The notes beneath the pieces are model-generated. The model saw nothing but the letters and a program-made list of their open reading frames with translations, searched no databases and was not told where the DNA came from. Positions 51,369 through 59,270 of a stretch of DNA of 64,000 bases are shown here, in pieces. Made by a program: the position numbers and the translations under genes. The DNA comes from JBOEGW01 sp050633625 (GTDB taxonomy: Bacteria > Pseudomonadota > Alphaproteobacteria > Rhodobacterales > Rhodobacteraceae), in assembly GCA_050633625.1 (NCBI GenBank), contig JBOEGW010000003.1:434001-498000 (forward strand). Reading direction: 5' to 3'. Position 1 is the stretch's first letter. Each line of letters begins with the position of its first letter.

Positions 51369-52232
51369 TCAGATCGCGGCTTTTCGGCTTTCCTCGAGGT
51401 AGATTTCGCGCAGGCGTGTCGCGACATCACCAGGCGTGCCCGTCCCGATTTTCTCACCATCAATTTCCACAACCGGAAAGACAAACGTCGAAGCAGACGT
51501 AATGAAGGCTTCATCGGCGCCTTGCGCTTCCTCAATCGTGAAAGCGCGTTCTTCCACCACCATTTGCGCCTCTTGGGCAAACCGCAGCACAGCGGCGCGG
51601 GTGATCCCGTGCAGAATGTCATTGGACAACTCGCGGGTGATGATTTTACGGCCCTTCACGATATAGGCGTTGTTGGAGGTGCCTTCTGTCACCTTACCGT
51701 CCTCAACAAGCCAAGCATCATCGCATCCCGCCGTTTTGGCCATCATTTTCCCCATCGACGGATACAACAGCTGCGTGGTCTTGATATCGCGACGCCCCCA
51801 GCGGATGTCGTCAATCGAGATGACTTTAATCCCGGTTTTCGCCGCAGGGCTGTCGGCCATTCCGGGTTTGTTTTGGGTAAACAGGACAAGCGTTGGCTTC
51901 ACCAGCTCCGGATCGGGAAAGGCAAAATCACGATCGCCCGCCGAGCCGCGGCTGACCTGCAAATAGACCATCCCATCAGTAATATCATTTCGCGCGACAA
52001 GCTCTCGATGGATGTCTAGAAGATCATCAAAAGCGGCTGGCTTTTGCATATCCAGTTCGCTCAGTGAGCGCTCAAGCCGTTTGGCATGGCCTGCGAAATC
52101 AATCAATTTTCCGCCGAGCACCGAGGTGACCTCATATACCCCATCCGCCATCAAAAACGAGCGATCAAAGATCGAAATGGTGGCCTCTTCTTCGGGCAAA
52201 TACTCTCCGTTAACATACACTGTACGGCTCAT
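51369..52232 (-). CDS. dat: D-amino-acid transaminase
   Basis: A 287-residue fold-type IV PLP enzyme. The PLP lysine is Lys151 (WGRRDIKTTQLLYPS). Family markers are FDRSFLMADGVYEVT, DGMVYLQVSRGSAGDRDF and EGTSNNAYIV. It would exchange amino groups between D-amino acids and 2-oxoglutarate, giving D-glutamate. Branched-chain aminotransferases share the fold, but the N-terminal VNGEYLPEEEATISIFDRS and the operon favour D-specificity. It lies nine bases after dgcA. Confidence 0.9.
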   Translation of the reverse strand: MSRTVYVNGEYLPEEEATISIFDRSFLMADGVYEVTSVLGGKLIDFAGHAKRLERSLSELDMQKPAAFDDLLDIHRELVARNDITDGMVYLQVSRGSAGDRDFAFPDPELVKPTLVLFTQNKPGMADSPAAKTGIKVISIDDIRWGRRDIKTTQLLYPSMGKMMAKTAGCDDAWLVEDGKVTEGTSNNAYIVKGRKIITRELSNDILHGITRAAVLRFAQEAQMVVEERAFTIEEAQGADEAFITSASTFVFPVVEIDGEKIGTGTPGDVATRLREIYLEESRKAAI

Positions 52233-52241
52233 GATGCGCTC

Positions 52242-53207
52242 CTATCCCCAGAGGCCGCGCGAAGGTGGATGCACGCCGTCCTCATTATATTGCAATGGTT
52301 GCTCACGGTCTTGGGCCAGAAGCAGCGGCCCGTCAAGATCAACGGTGCGCGCCCCCTGCGCAATCAATGTCGCTGGTGCCATAGCGAGAGAGGTGCCAAC
52401 CATGCACCCTACCATGACTTCGAACCCAAGTCCCAAGGCCGCATCCCGCATCGCAATGGCCTCAGTCAAACCTCCCGTCTTGTCGAGCTTGATGTTCACC
52501 ACATCATATTTGTCTCGCAGTGGCTTAAGCGACCGGAGGTCATGGCAGCTTTCGTCCGCGCAAATCGGCACAGGACGGCGCATGCCCAGTAAGGCGTCAT
52601 CCTGCCCCGCAGGCAGTGGTTGCTCTACAAGCGTCACTCCAAGGCGCGCCAAATGCGGGGCCAGATCGGCATAAACCTCTGCACTCCAACCTTCATTGGC
52701 ATCCACAATGATTTCCGAGTTCGGCGCACCTTGGCGCACAGCTTCAAGCCGGGGCATATCATCGGGCGTGCCAAGCTTAATCTTGAGCAAGGGGCGATGC
52801 GCCTGTTTCGCCGCCGCCTTGCGCATATCTTCTGGTGCGGCGAGCGACAGCGTATAAGCAGTCATCATCGGTTTCGGCGCGCTCAGCCCCGCAAGCTCCC
52901 AAACGCGGCGCCCGGAACGCTTGGCTGCCAAATCCCACAGCGCACAATCCACAGCATTGCGCGCAGCCCCCGGCGGCAACGCATCCTGCACCCCCAAGCG
53001 ATCAATGTCCCGTGGCAGGGTCTCAATCTGGCGCGCGACACTCTCCATCGTTTCCCCGTAGCGCGCATAAGGCACGCATTCGCCGCGCCCCAAATGGCCG
53101 TCTTCTTCGCAACATACCGTCAATACTTGCGCCTGCGTTTTGGACCCGCGCGAAATGGTAAACACTTCGGCCAAAGGAAAAGCTTCCGCCTGTACGCTTA
53201 AACGCAT
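52242..53207 (-). CDS. dgcA: N-acetyl-D-glutamate racemase DgcA (enolase superfamily)
   Basis: A 321-residue enzyme of the dipeptide-epimerase branch of the enolase superfamily. Acid/base Lys142 and Lys144 (LKIKLG), metal ligands Asp169, Glu195 and Asp218, and Lys240/Lys243 on the opposite face (NIKLDKTGG) are in place. Such proteins are usually annotated as Ala-Glu epimerase. Linkage to a DUF1611 gene matches the DgcN-DgcA pathway, in which DgcA converts N-acetyl-D-Glu to N-acetyl-L-Glu. It overlaps dgcN by ten bases. Confidence 0.88.
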   Translation of the reverse strand: MRLSVQAEAFPLAEVFTISRGSKTQAQVLTVCCEEDGHLGRGECVPYARYGETMESVARQIETLPRDIDRLGVQDALPPGAARNAVDCALWDLAAKRSGRRVWELAGLSAPKPMMTAYTLSLAAPEDMRKAAAKQAHRPLLKIKLGTPDDMPRLEAVRQGAPNSEIIVDANEGWSAEVYADLAPHLARLGVTLVEQPLPAGQDDALLGMRRPVPICADESCHDLRSLKPLRDKYDVVNIKLDKTGGLTEAIAMRDAALGLGFEVMVGCMVGTSLAMAPATLIAQGARTVDLDGPLLLAQDREQPLQYNEDGVHPPSRGLWG

Positions 53208-54268
53208 GTATCCTCTTTCACTGTGCCGAAAATATCCCGGGGGCTTTGGGGGCTGGCCCCCAAATACGTCATCACCGCCAGCGCATCCACAAGTTTTGCA
53301 GCGCCAAACCTGTAAGGATCTGTTGTGGGCAGGCTCATCTCTGCTTCAACCTTGGCACATAAGCCACGCGCCTCACCTTCACTCATATGTTGCGTATTGA
53401 GCGACACCCCGACCACTTCACAAGCCGGATTCGCCACGCGCGCAAGGGGCAGCGCCATGTCGCGAAGGGCCGCAAGCGTTGGCAAAGCATAGCCCGGCAA
53501 GCCGCGCATATGCGCGCGCGTCGGCTCATGACACAGGATCAACGCATCCAGTTGTCCGCCATGGACAAGCGCCATTGTGACCCCGGAAAACGATACATGG
53601 AATAAGCTGCCCTGCCCCTCGATCATATCCCAATGATCCGCGTCATTGTCGGGGGTCAGCTGCTCAATGGCCCCGGCCATGAAATCTGCCACAACCGCAT
53701 CAAGGGGCACCCCATCGCCGGTGACCAGAATGCCCGTTTGTCCGGTCGCACGGAAGGTTGATTTCATGCCACGTTCGCGCATTTCCCGGTCCATGGCGAG
53801 TGCTGTATACATTTTGCCCACCGAGCAATCCGTCCCCACCGCCAAACAGCGTTTGCCACTGCGCGCACGACCATTCGCAATCGGATAATCGGCTCGTGGC
53901 ACCCTCACATCATGCAAAGCGCGCCCGGTCCGGTGCGCCGCCGCCACGAGATCCGGCTCGTCCGCAAGCCGATTATGAAGCCCCGCCGCGAGATCAAACC
54001 CGGCCTCAAGCGCCTCAATCAACACAGGTTTCCAAGCGTCGCTGATCACCCCGCCCCGGTTCGCAACGCCAATCACCAATGTACGCGCCCCGGCGGCTTT
54101 CGCCTCGGCCAACGTCATGTCGTCCAGCCCAAGGTCCGCCTGACAGCCAGCCATCCGCATTTGCCCCACGGCATTCTCAGGCCGCCAATCACAAATGCCG
54201 CGTGCGACTTTCACAGAAAGGGAATCGGGCGCATCGCCCAAGAAGAGAAGATAGGGAGTATGAATCAT
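53198..54268 (-). CDS. dgcN: D-glutamate N-acetyltransferase DgcN (DUF1611)
   Basis: A 356-residue DUF1611 protein. The P-loop-like GTDCSVGK is at 145-152. DWRPENAVGQMRMAGCQADLGL, FRATGQTGILVTGDGVPLDAVVADFMAGAIE and IEGQGSLFHVSFSGVTMALVHGG are family blocks. DgcN of marine bacteria acetylates D-glutamate as the first step of D-Glu use. The last ~22 residues (from YLGASPQSP) are encoded by a copy of a dispersed intergenic element, beyond the usual family end near AKLVDAL. First gene of the operon. Confidence 0.88.
   Translation of the reverse strand: MIHTPYLLFLGDAPDSLSVKVARGICDWRPENAVGQMRMAGCQADLGLDDMTLAEAKAAGARTLVIGVANRGGVISDAWKPVLIEALEAGFDLAAGLHNRLADEPDLVAAAHRTGRALHDVRVPRADYPIANGRARSGKRCLAVGTDCSVGKMYTALAMDREMRERGMKSTFRATGQTGILVTGDGVPLDAVVADFMAGAIEQLTPDNDADHWDMIEGQGSLFHVSFSGVTMALVHGGQLDALILCHEPTRAHMRGLPGYALPTLAALRDMALPLARVANPACEVVGVSLNTQHMSEGEARGLCAKVEAEMSLPTTDPYRFGAAKLVDALAVMTYLGASPQSPRDIFGTVKEDTCV
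53212..53264 (-). repeat. Dispersed hairpin-plus-tail element, copy D, inside dgcN
   Basis: On the minus strand the hairpin TTTGGGGGCCAGCCCCCAAA is followed by GCCCCCGGGATATTTTCGG and ACAGTGAAAGAGG. The hairpin core is identical to copy B; the tail matches copy C at 21 of about 25 positions. It is read in frame as the dgcN C-terminus and also supplies the ribosome-binding site of dgcA. Confidence 0.65.
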
Positions 54269-54311
54269 GGCAGCCTCGTCTTGATCAGGTGGCTTAAGCC
54301 TGTGCGAAACT

Positions 54312-54328
54312 GCACGAAATTTTCATGC
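54312..54328. promoter_or_regulatory. Candidate operator upstream of dgcN
   Basis: GCACGAAATTTTCATGC is a 17-base palindrome with a single mismatched pair, 44 bases upstream of the dgcN ATG. A related half, CGCGAAATTT, lies at 54384-54393. No regulator gene is next to the operon. Confidence 0.4.
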
Positions 54329-54493
54329 TAATGCGGCGTGATACTGTGATTTTTTCGAACTTTATTGCAGGATATGCCAGTCTCGCGAAATTTATGCCCA
54401 GCACGCGCCCAGAAGCGAAAGACTCAACCAATTCCCATTCTCTCCACCGCCTCGCCGCAGCGCAGAAAGCCCTTGTCGCTCGCTCGGTAATTT

Positions 54494-54544
54494 AATATCG
54501 CTAGACGCAACAAATTCGACACATCGTTACCAACATATCGCTAC
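54494..54544. promoter_or_regulatory. ATATCGCTA repeats upstream of mcl1
   Basis: ATATCGCTA occurs at 54495-54503 and 54535-54543, with a variant ACATCGTTA at 54521-54529, all in the 70 bases before the mcl1 start. The spacing of the two exact copies is 40 bases. They may be activator sites or chance; no known motif is recognised. Confidence 0.3.
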
Positions 54545-54563
54545 CAGCAAAGAGGGTCCAACC

Positions 54564-55523
54564 ATGAGCTTCCGCCTGCAACCCGCCGCCCCTGCCCGAC
54601 CTAACCGTTGTCAATTGTTTGGCCCTGGCTCCAACACGAAACTGTTCCCCAAAATGGCCGCCTCGGACGCCGATGTCATCAACCTCGACCTTGAGGACAG
54701 CGTTGCGCCGACCGACAAAGACGTGGCACGCGCCAATATTATTGAGGCCATCGGCGCCCATGACTGGGGCAAAAAGACGATTTCCGTCCGCATCAATTCA
54801 CTCGACACACCCTACTGGTACCGGGACGTTGTTGACCTGTTAGAACAAGCGGGCGAGCGCCTCGATCAAATTATGATCCCAAAGGTTGGCTGTGCGGAAG
54901 ACATCTACGCCGTGGACGCGCTGGTCACAGCGATTGAAACAGCGAAGGGGCGCACAAAGAAAATCGACTTTGAAGTCATCATCGAATCTGCGGCAGGCAT
55001 CGCCCATGTAGAAGCCATCGCCGCGGCCTCCCCGCGCCTTGTGGCCATGAGCCTCGGGGCCGCAGATTTCGCGGCTTCCATGGGGATGCAAACCACTGGC
55101 ATCGGCGGCACGCAGGACAACTACTACATGCTTCATGGTGAAACCCGCCACTACTCTGACCCTTGGCACTGGGCACAAACCGCGATTGTCGCCGCTTGTC
55201 GCACGCATGGTATTTTGCCAGTCGACGGCCCATTTGGCGATTTCTCCGACGATGAGGGCTACCGGGCTCAAGCGCGCCGCTCCGCCACCCTTGGCATGGT
55301 CGGCAAATGGGCGATTCACCCAAAGCAAATCGCTCTCGCCAATGAAATTTTCACACCGTCCGAAGCCGCCGTCGCAGAGGCGCGCGAAATTCTCGCGGCT
55401 ATGGAAACAGCGAAAGCGAACGGCGAAGGGGCAACCGTCTACAAAGGGCGCTTGGTCGATATCGCCTCAATCAAACAAGCCGAAGTCATTGTCGCTCAGT
55501 CAGAACTCATCGCCGGCGCTTAA
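54564..55523 (+). CDS. mcl1: L-malyl-CoA/beta-methylmalyl-CoA lyase
   Basis: A 319-residue citrate-lyase-beta-like enzyme. VINLDLEDSVAPTDK, SVRINSLDTPYWYRDV, IMIPKVGC, FEVIIESAAGIAHVEAIAAASPRLVAMSLGAADFAASMGMQTTGIGG and KWAIHPKQI match Mcl1 of Rhodobacter. It cleaves beta-methylmalyl-CoA to glyoxylate and propionyl-CoA and L-malyl-CoA to glyoxylate and acetyl-CoA in the ethylmalonyl-CoA pathway. Metal ligands are the Glu in IIESAAG and the Asp in GAADFA. Divergent from dgcN; no other pathway gene is here. Confidence 0.95.
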   Translation: MSFRLQPAAPARPNRCQLFGPGSNTKLFPKMAASDADVINLDLEDSVAPTDKDVARANIIEAIGAHDWGKKTISVRINSLDTPYWYRDVVDLLEQAGERLDQIMIPKVGCAEDIYAVDALVTAIETAKGRTKKIDFEVIIESAAGIAHVEAIAAASPRLVAMSLGAADFAASMGMQTTGIGGTQDNYYMLHGETRHYSDPWHWAQTAIVAACRTHGILPVDGPFGDFSDDEGYRAQARRSATLGMVGKWAIHPKQIALANEIFTPSEAAVAEAREILAAMETAKANGEGATVYKGRLVDIASIKQAEVIVAQSELIAGA

Positions 55524-55525
55524 GC

Positions 55526-55558
55526 TTTCCTTGTTTCAAAAATACCTGCGCCGCAGGC
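55526..55558 (-). repeat. Dispersed hairpin-plus-tail element, copy E
   Basis: On the minus strand a CCTGCGGCGCAGG hairpin is followed by TATTTTTGAAACAAGGAA, identical to copy A over at least 20 bases. It follows the GyrI-like gene on the same strand. Confidence 0.6.
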
Positions 55559-55563
55559 ATCAA

Positions 55564-55590
55564 GGTCCACCCGAACAGGGTGGGCCTTTT
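55564..55590 (+). terminator. Terminator of mcl1
   Basis: GGTCCACCC and GGGTGGGCC pair (one T-G) around GAACA, followed by TTTT. It overlaps the end of the convergent GyrI-like gene. Confidence 0.8.
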
Positions 55591-56182
55591 ACTTTGGGAC
55601 AACCGGTTGACGCAAGATTGTCTTGAGTTTCTCCGGCGCGACCCGGCGCGGATCGGACAAGTAGACCTCATGATGCGGCAGCCCAAATGTCACACCCGCC
55701 TCTGGCATAATCTCGTCATGCAACCTCTCCAACACCGGCCCTTCCTCGGCATAAGGCCCCAGATGAAGCGTCTGAAAACAATCGCCTTCCTCAAGCTCGA
55801 TCAGCGACACCCCCTCAACGCCTTTGGTGTCCATCGCCGCTTGCACCCTTTCGCGGGTCACGAAATCGGGCATTCGGATCATCGCTTGCCATTGCCATTC
55901 ATCGCGCCGCCCTTGGGTGAACGCACTCGGGTCTTGCGCCCACCATTGGGTGGACAGCGGCGGCACCACAAAATCACGATCTTCCGCCTTACACGCAAAT
56001 TTCACGCCATATGCCACCGGATAGAGCTGGGTCATGGCCTCCCCATAAGCGTCACTTTCTGGCGCACCATGTCCCGCGACGGCGAGGTAGCGCAGCTTTG
56101 GAAGCGTGATCCGATCCCAGCGCAACGCCTTGCCAGCATAATAGGGCTTATCCGCTTTTTTCAGGTCTAACTTGTCACTCAT
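55589..56182 (-). CDS. GyrI-like small-molecule-binding protein
   Basis: A 197-residue stand-alone GyrI-like (SOUL/BRCT-family effector) protein of the COG4832 type: KPYYAGKALRWDRITLPKLRYLAVAGHGAPESDAYGEAMTQLYPVAYGVKF and EWQWQAMIRMPDF. These bind small hydrophobic or cationic compounds; some hydrolyse cyclopropane compounds. It is the last gene of the AraC-DUF1801-GyrI cassette, overlapping by four bases. Confidence 0.88.
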   Translation of the reverse strand: MSDKLDLKKADKPYYAGKALRWDRITLPKLRYLAVAGHGAPESDAYGEAMTQLYPVAYGVKFACKAEDRDFVVPPLSTQWWAQDPSAFTQGRRDEWQWQAMIRMPDFVTRERVQAAMDTKGVEGVSLIELEEGDCFQTLHLGPYAEEGPVLERLHDEIMPEAGVTFGLPHHEVYLSDPRRVAPEKLKTILRQPVVPK

Positions 56183-56577
56183 GATATGCCTTTCTTATCG
56201 TGGTATGTCAGCGCGCGGGTGATCAGCGGCGCAAGGGCCTCCCGGTCAATCTCCTCAGCGCTATCAAACAAAATCGCGCGGTTCCCCTCAAGCCGAAAGG
56301 CACCGCCCGCATAGGTGCGAAATTCCTCCATTAAGGTGGTTTGACAGTTCACATAGAGCGCAAAGCCGCCCGACTTGGGCAGGCCCACGCGCAATGTCGA
56401 TCCTTTCGGGGCCAAAAAAGCAGGCTGGCCCCACCTTAGGTCTTCCCGCAACGGGTGCGCGCCTTTTGTGGCCTCTGCGACCTCCAAGACCAAAGCGCGC
56501 AAGGACATTAAGCCCTTTTGTAAATTAGGCGGTGCAGCGTCATAGGCCGCGCGCACTTCTGGCAACATGTCGTTCAT
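56179..56577 (-). CDS. DUF1801 domain protein
   Basis: A 132-residue protein of the YdhG/DUF1801 type (LREDLRWGQPAFLAPKGSTLRVGLPKSGGFALYVNCQTTLMEEFRTY...). This is a small alpha/beta fold with no settled function. It overlaps both neighbours by four bases (ATGA each), so translation of all three genes is coupled. Confidence 0.9.
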   Translation of the reverse strand: MNDMLPEVRAAYDAAPPNLQKGLMSLRALVLEVAEATKGAHPLREDLRWGQPAFLAPKGSTLRVGLPKSGGFALYVNCQTTLMEEFRTYAGGAFRLEGNRAILFDSAEEIDREALAPLITRALTYHDKKGIS

Positions 56578-57410
56578 TTCAACGCCATTCCGATCAAGGT
56601 AATAAGCTCCTCTGGCGCAGATTCTGCTGGCGAATTCACATAGAGTTCAAACGGAGGGGCATCGCGCGGCGTTTCGCCTGATTGCGCGAGCCAAGCCCCG
56701 TAAAGATACCCATAGGCCGCCGATAAACCCGCATAGGGGCCTTTGAAGGTAAGGATCGCATGTTTGCCGCCCTCAAGAATTCTCTCCTGAAGCGGCGCCT
56801 CAATTGGCATCGTGTCGGGCAGGATGAAGCCTGCTTCGCTTTCCAACTCCTCTTCAGGAACGTTTTGTGGGTCAGAGTAATAAAGCCCGACCATCGGTCC
56901 GGCACCCTCCAGTAAGCCGCGTGCGCCAAGCGTTGCGCTCACCTTTTCAAATACTTCGCCCACGCCGAAGTAATTGCCCTTCAGCGGCATCACGGCTAAG
57001 CGGCGGCGTGGTTCGTTTGTTAGCTCAATCGGGTACATGGTCTTCCTTTCTGTTTGAGAGAGCAGCAAAGGCGGCACAGGCCGCGCCATGGACCGAAACT
57101 CCAGTGGCGTTCTGCCAAAAGCATCCCGAAAAAGCCGAGTAAAGCTGCGGGCATTCTCGTATCCACATTGGGCTGCAACTTTTTCGAGGGATGTATCATC
57201 GAGAAGCAGAAGATTTGCCGCTTTATGGAGACGAACCCGGCGGACAAACCCCGCCAGAGGCTCGCCTGTGATCCCGGTAAACACCCGATGAAAGTGAAAC
57301 CGCGACAGGGCCGCGACCTCCGCGAGCCTATCCAGTGACAGATCACCATCCAAGTTATCGTAGACGTAATCCAACACCCGCATGAGCCGCTTTTCGTAAT
57401 CGTTTGCCAT
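56574..57410 (-). CDS. AraC family regulator with C-terminal GyrI-like domain
   Basis: The 278-residue regulator has two helix-turn-helices at the N-terminus (LSLDRLAEVAALSRFHFHRVFTGITGEPLAGFVRRVRLHKAANLL, then VAAQCGYENARSFTRLFRDAFGRTPLEFR). A GyrI-like effector domain follows from about residue 125 (MYPIELTNEPRRRLAVMPLKGNYFGVGEVFEKV). Rob/SoxS-type regulators with this domain respond to amphipathic toxins. ATG at 57410 follows GAGGAA. It heads a cassette ending in a second GyrI domain protein. Confidence 0.93.
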   Translation of the reverse strand: MANDYEKRLMRVLDYVYDNLDGDLSLDRLAEVAALSRFHFHRVFTGITGEPLAGFVRRVRLHKAANLLLLDDTSLEKVAAQCGYENARSFTRLFRDAFGRTPLEFRSMARPVPPLLLSQTERKTMYPIELTNEPRRRLAVMPLKGNYFGVGEVFEKVSATLGARGLLEGAGPMVGLYYSDPQNVPEEELESEAGFILPDTMPIEAPLQERILEGGKHAILTFKGPYAGLSAAYGYLYGAWLAQSGETPRDAPPFELYVNSPAESAPEELITLIGMALK

Positions 57411-57553
57411 TGTTCCTCGCTGCGCATTTGCACCCAATCCCTACCCTAACACAGGCGCATAAATCTTGCTGACTTCACGCAGGCGGCGAACAAGTTGCGC
57501 AGCGGTTTGAAAATCGCCATATAAAGGGTGAACGACCCGGATCGGAGCGCAGT

Positions 57554-58519
57554 GTGACCAATTATCTTGAGTTTGAAAAACCGTTGGCTGAAATCGAAGG
57601 CAAGGCAGCAGAGCTGCGCGCGATGGCGGCGGCCAGCGAAGACAAGATGGATATTGAAACCGAAGCAAGCGCGCTTGATAAAAAGGCCGCGGACGTTTTG
57701 GCGGACCTATACAAAGGATTGACGCCTTGGCGTAAATGTCAGGTCGCGCGGCACCCTGAGCGGCCCCATTGCAAAGATTACATCGAAACGATCTTTACCG
57801 AGTTCACCCCGCTTGCGGGTGATCGGAATTTCGCGGATGACCATGCTGTAATGGGCGGATTGGCGCGCCTTGATGGCGAGCCTGTTGTGGTGATCGGTCA
57901 GGAAAAAGGCCATGACACCAAAAGTCGAATTGATCGCAACTTTGGCATGGCACGGCCTGAGGGCTACCGCAAAGCTGTACGGTTGATGGATTTGGCAGAT
58001 CGGTTCGGCCTGCCGGTTGTCGCCTTGGTGGATACGGCGGGTGCCTATCCCGGCAAGGGCGCTGAGGAGCGCGGCCAGTCCGAGGCGATTGCGCGTTCAA
58101 CCGAAAAATGCCTTGCCCTCAAGGTGCCGCTTGTCTCGGTGATAATTGGCGAAGGTGGCTCTGGCGGGGCTGTCGCTTTTGCCACGGCAAATACCGTGAT
58201 GATGTTGGAACACTCGGTCTACTCGGTGATTTCCCCTGAGGGCTGCGCATCGATTTTGTGGAAAGACTCCGAGAAAATGCGCGAAGCCGCCGAAGCGATG
58301 CGTGTCACCGCGCAAGACCTCAAAGAGCTGGGTGTGATTGATCGCATCATCGCGGAGCCGCTTGGCGGCGCACAACGAGGGCGCTCAGAAACGATGGCCT
58401 CGGTTGCCAAGGCGATCAAGGCGGAGCTGAAGCATTTGGCCAAAAAATCCCCGGATGAGCTGCGCAAAGCGCGCCGTCAAAAGTTCTTGGATATTGGGTC
58501 TAAGGGTTTGGCGGCCTAA
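57554..58519 (+). CDS. accA: Acetyl-CoA carboxylase carboxyltransferase subunit alpha
   Basis: A 321-residue partner of AccD. An N-terminal helical segment (YLEFEKPLAEIEGKAAELRA) precedes the crotonase-like core with GQEKGHDTKSRIDRNFGMARPEGYRKAVRLM, VDTAGAYPGKGAEERGQSEAIA and IIGEGGSGGAVAFA. GTG start at 57554 after CGGAG. It is convergent with plsC; accD is at 28777. Confidence 0.97.
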   Translation: MTNYLEFEKPLAEIEGKAAELRAMAAASEDKMDIETEASALDKKAADVLADLYKGLTPWRKCQVARHPERPHCKDYIETIFTEFTPLAGDRNFADDHAVMGGLARLDGEPVVVIGQEKGHDTKSRIDRNFGMARPEGYRKAVRLMDLADRFGLPVVALVDTAGAYPGKGAEERGQSEAIARSTEKCLALKVPLVSVIIGEGGSGGAVAFATANTVMMLEHSVYSVISPEGCASILWKDSEKMREAAEAMRVTAQDLKELGVIDRIIAEPLGGAQRGRSETMASVAKAIKAELKHLAKKSPDELRKARRQKFLDIGSKGLAA

Positions 58520-58520
58520 G

Positions 58521-59270
58521 TCAGCTCTCCTTGCTGGCGTTACCCATCAAAGGCGAAAACCCTGCCTCAGCCATAAGCGCGTTGGATCCTGTCTCAACGG
58601 CGACTTCGAGTTTCGTCATGAAGTCGTCGATTTCAAGGCCGGGCTGAATCGTCGGGAGAAACTCTAGCACAGCGAGCCCCGGTTTACGCATCAAGCCGTG
58701 GCGCGGCCAGAACACCCCGACGTTGGTGGCTGCGGGGACAACGGCTTGCCCGGTCTCCGTATACAAGACGCCAGTGCCGATTTTGTAGGGCTTGTTCGCC
58801 CCCGCCGCCACCCGCGTCCCCTGTGGGAAAATGATCAGTTGCCCCGGCTGTGTCGTGTTGTTGACGTCTTCCACCATCTTTTTGATCGCCAAACCGCGCT
58901 TCCCGCGATCGACCGCAATACAGCCAATCGCCTTGGCATAAAAACGCACAATTGGCGTATAGAGAATTTCCTTCTTCATGATGAATTTGGGGCGTTTGGC
59001 CACCGAAACGATCATCAGAATATCGAAAAAACTCTGGTGTTTTGAGGCAATCAACAGCTCGCCCTCAGGAACGGGACCACGAATTTCGGAGCGCAACCCG
59101 ACGATATAATGCGCCAGCCAGCGCACCAAGAGGCAGTAGTGGCGAATGGCGCGAAAGGCGAACTCTTTGTCAAACAACGACAAAATGCCGTAGACCAACC
59201 CCATGATCGCCATGGCGGCATACATCAGGAAAACGAAAATAATCGACCGGATCAATTGAAGGGCTTGCAT
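58521..59270 (-). CDS. plsC: 1-acyl-sn-glycerol-3-phosphate acyltransferase
   Basis: A 249-residue membrane enzyme making phosphatidic acid. The acyltransferase motif HQSFFD is at 78-83 and the substrate loop FPQGTR at about 149-154. An N-terminal helix (IIFVFLMYAAMAIMGLVYGILSLF) anchors it. ATG at 59270 after AAAGGAA overlaps the ftsX stop. It ends the ftsE-ftsX-plsC operon. Confidence 0.95.
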   Translation of the reverse strand: MQALQLIRSIIFVFLMYAAMAIMGLVYGILSLFDKEFAFRAIRHYCLLVRWLAHYIVGLRSEIRGPVPEGELLIASKHQSFFDILMIVSVAKRPKFIMKKEILYTPIVRFYAKAIGCIAVDRGKRGLAIKKMVEDVNNTTQPGQLIIFPQGTRVAAGANKPYKIGTGVLYTETGQAVVPAATNVGVFWPRHGLMRKPGLAVLEFLPTIQPGLEIDDFMTKLEVAVETGSNALMAEAGFSPLMGNASKES

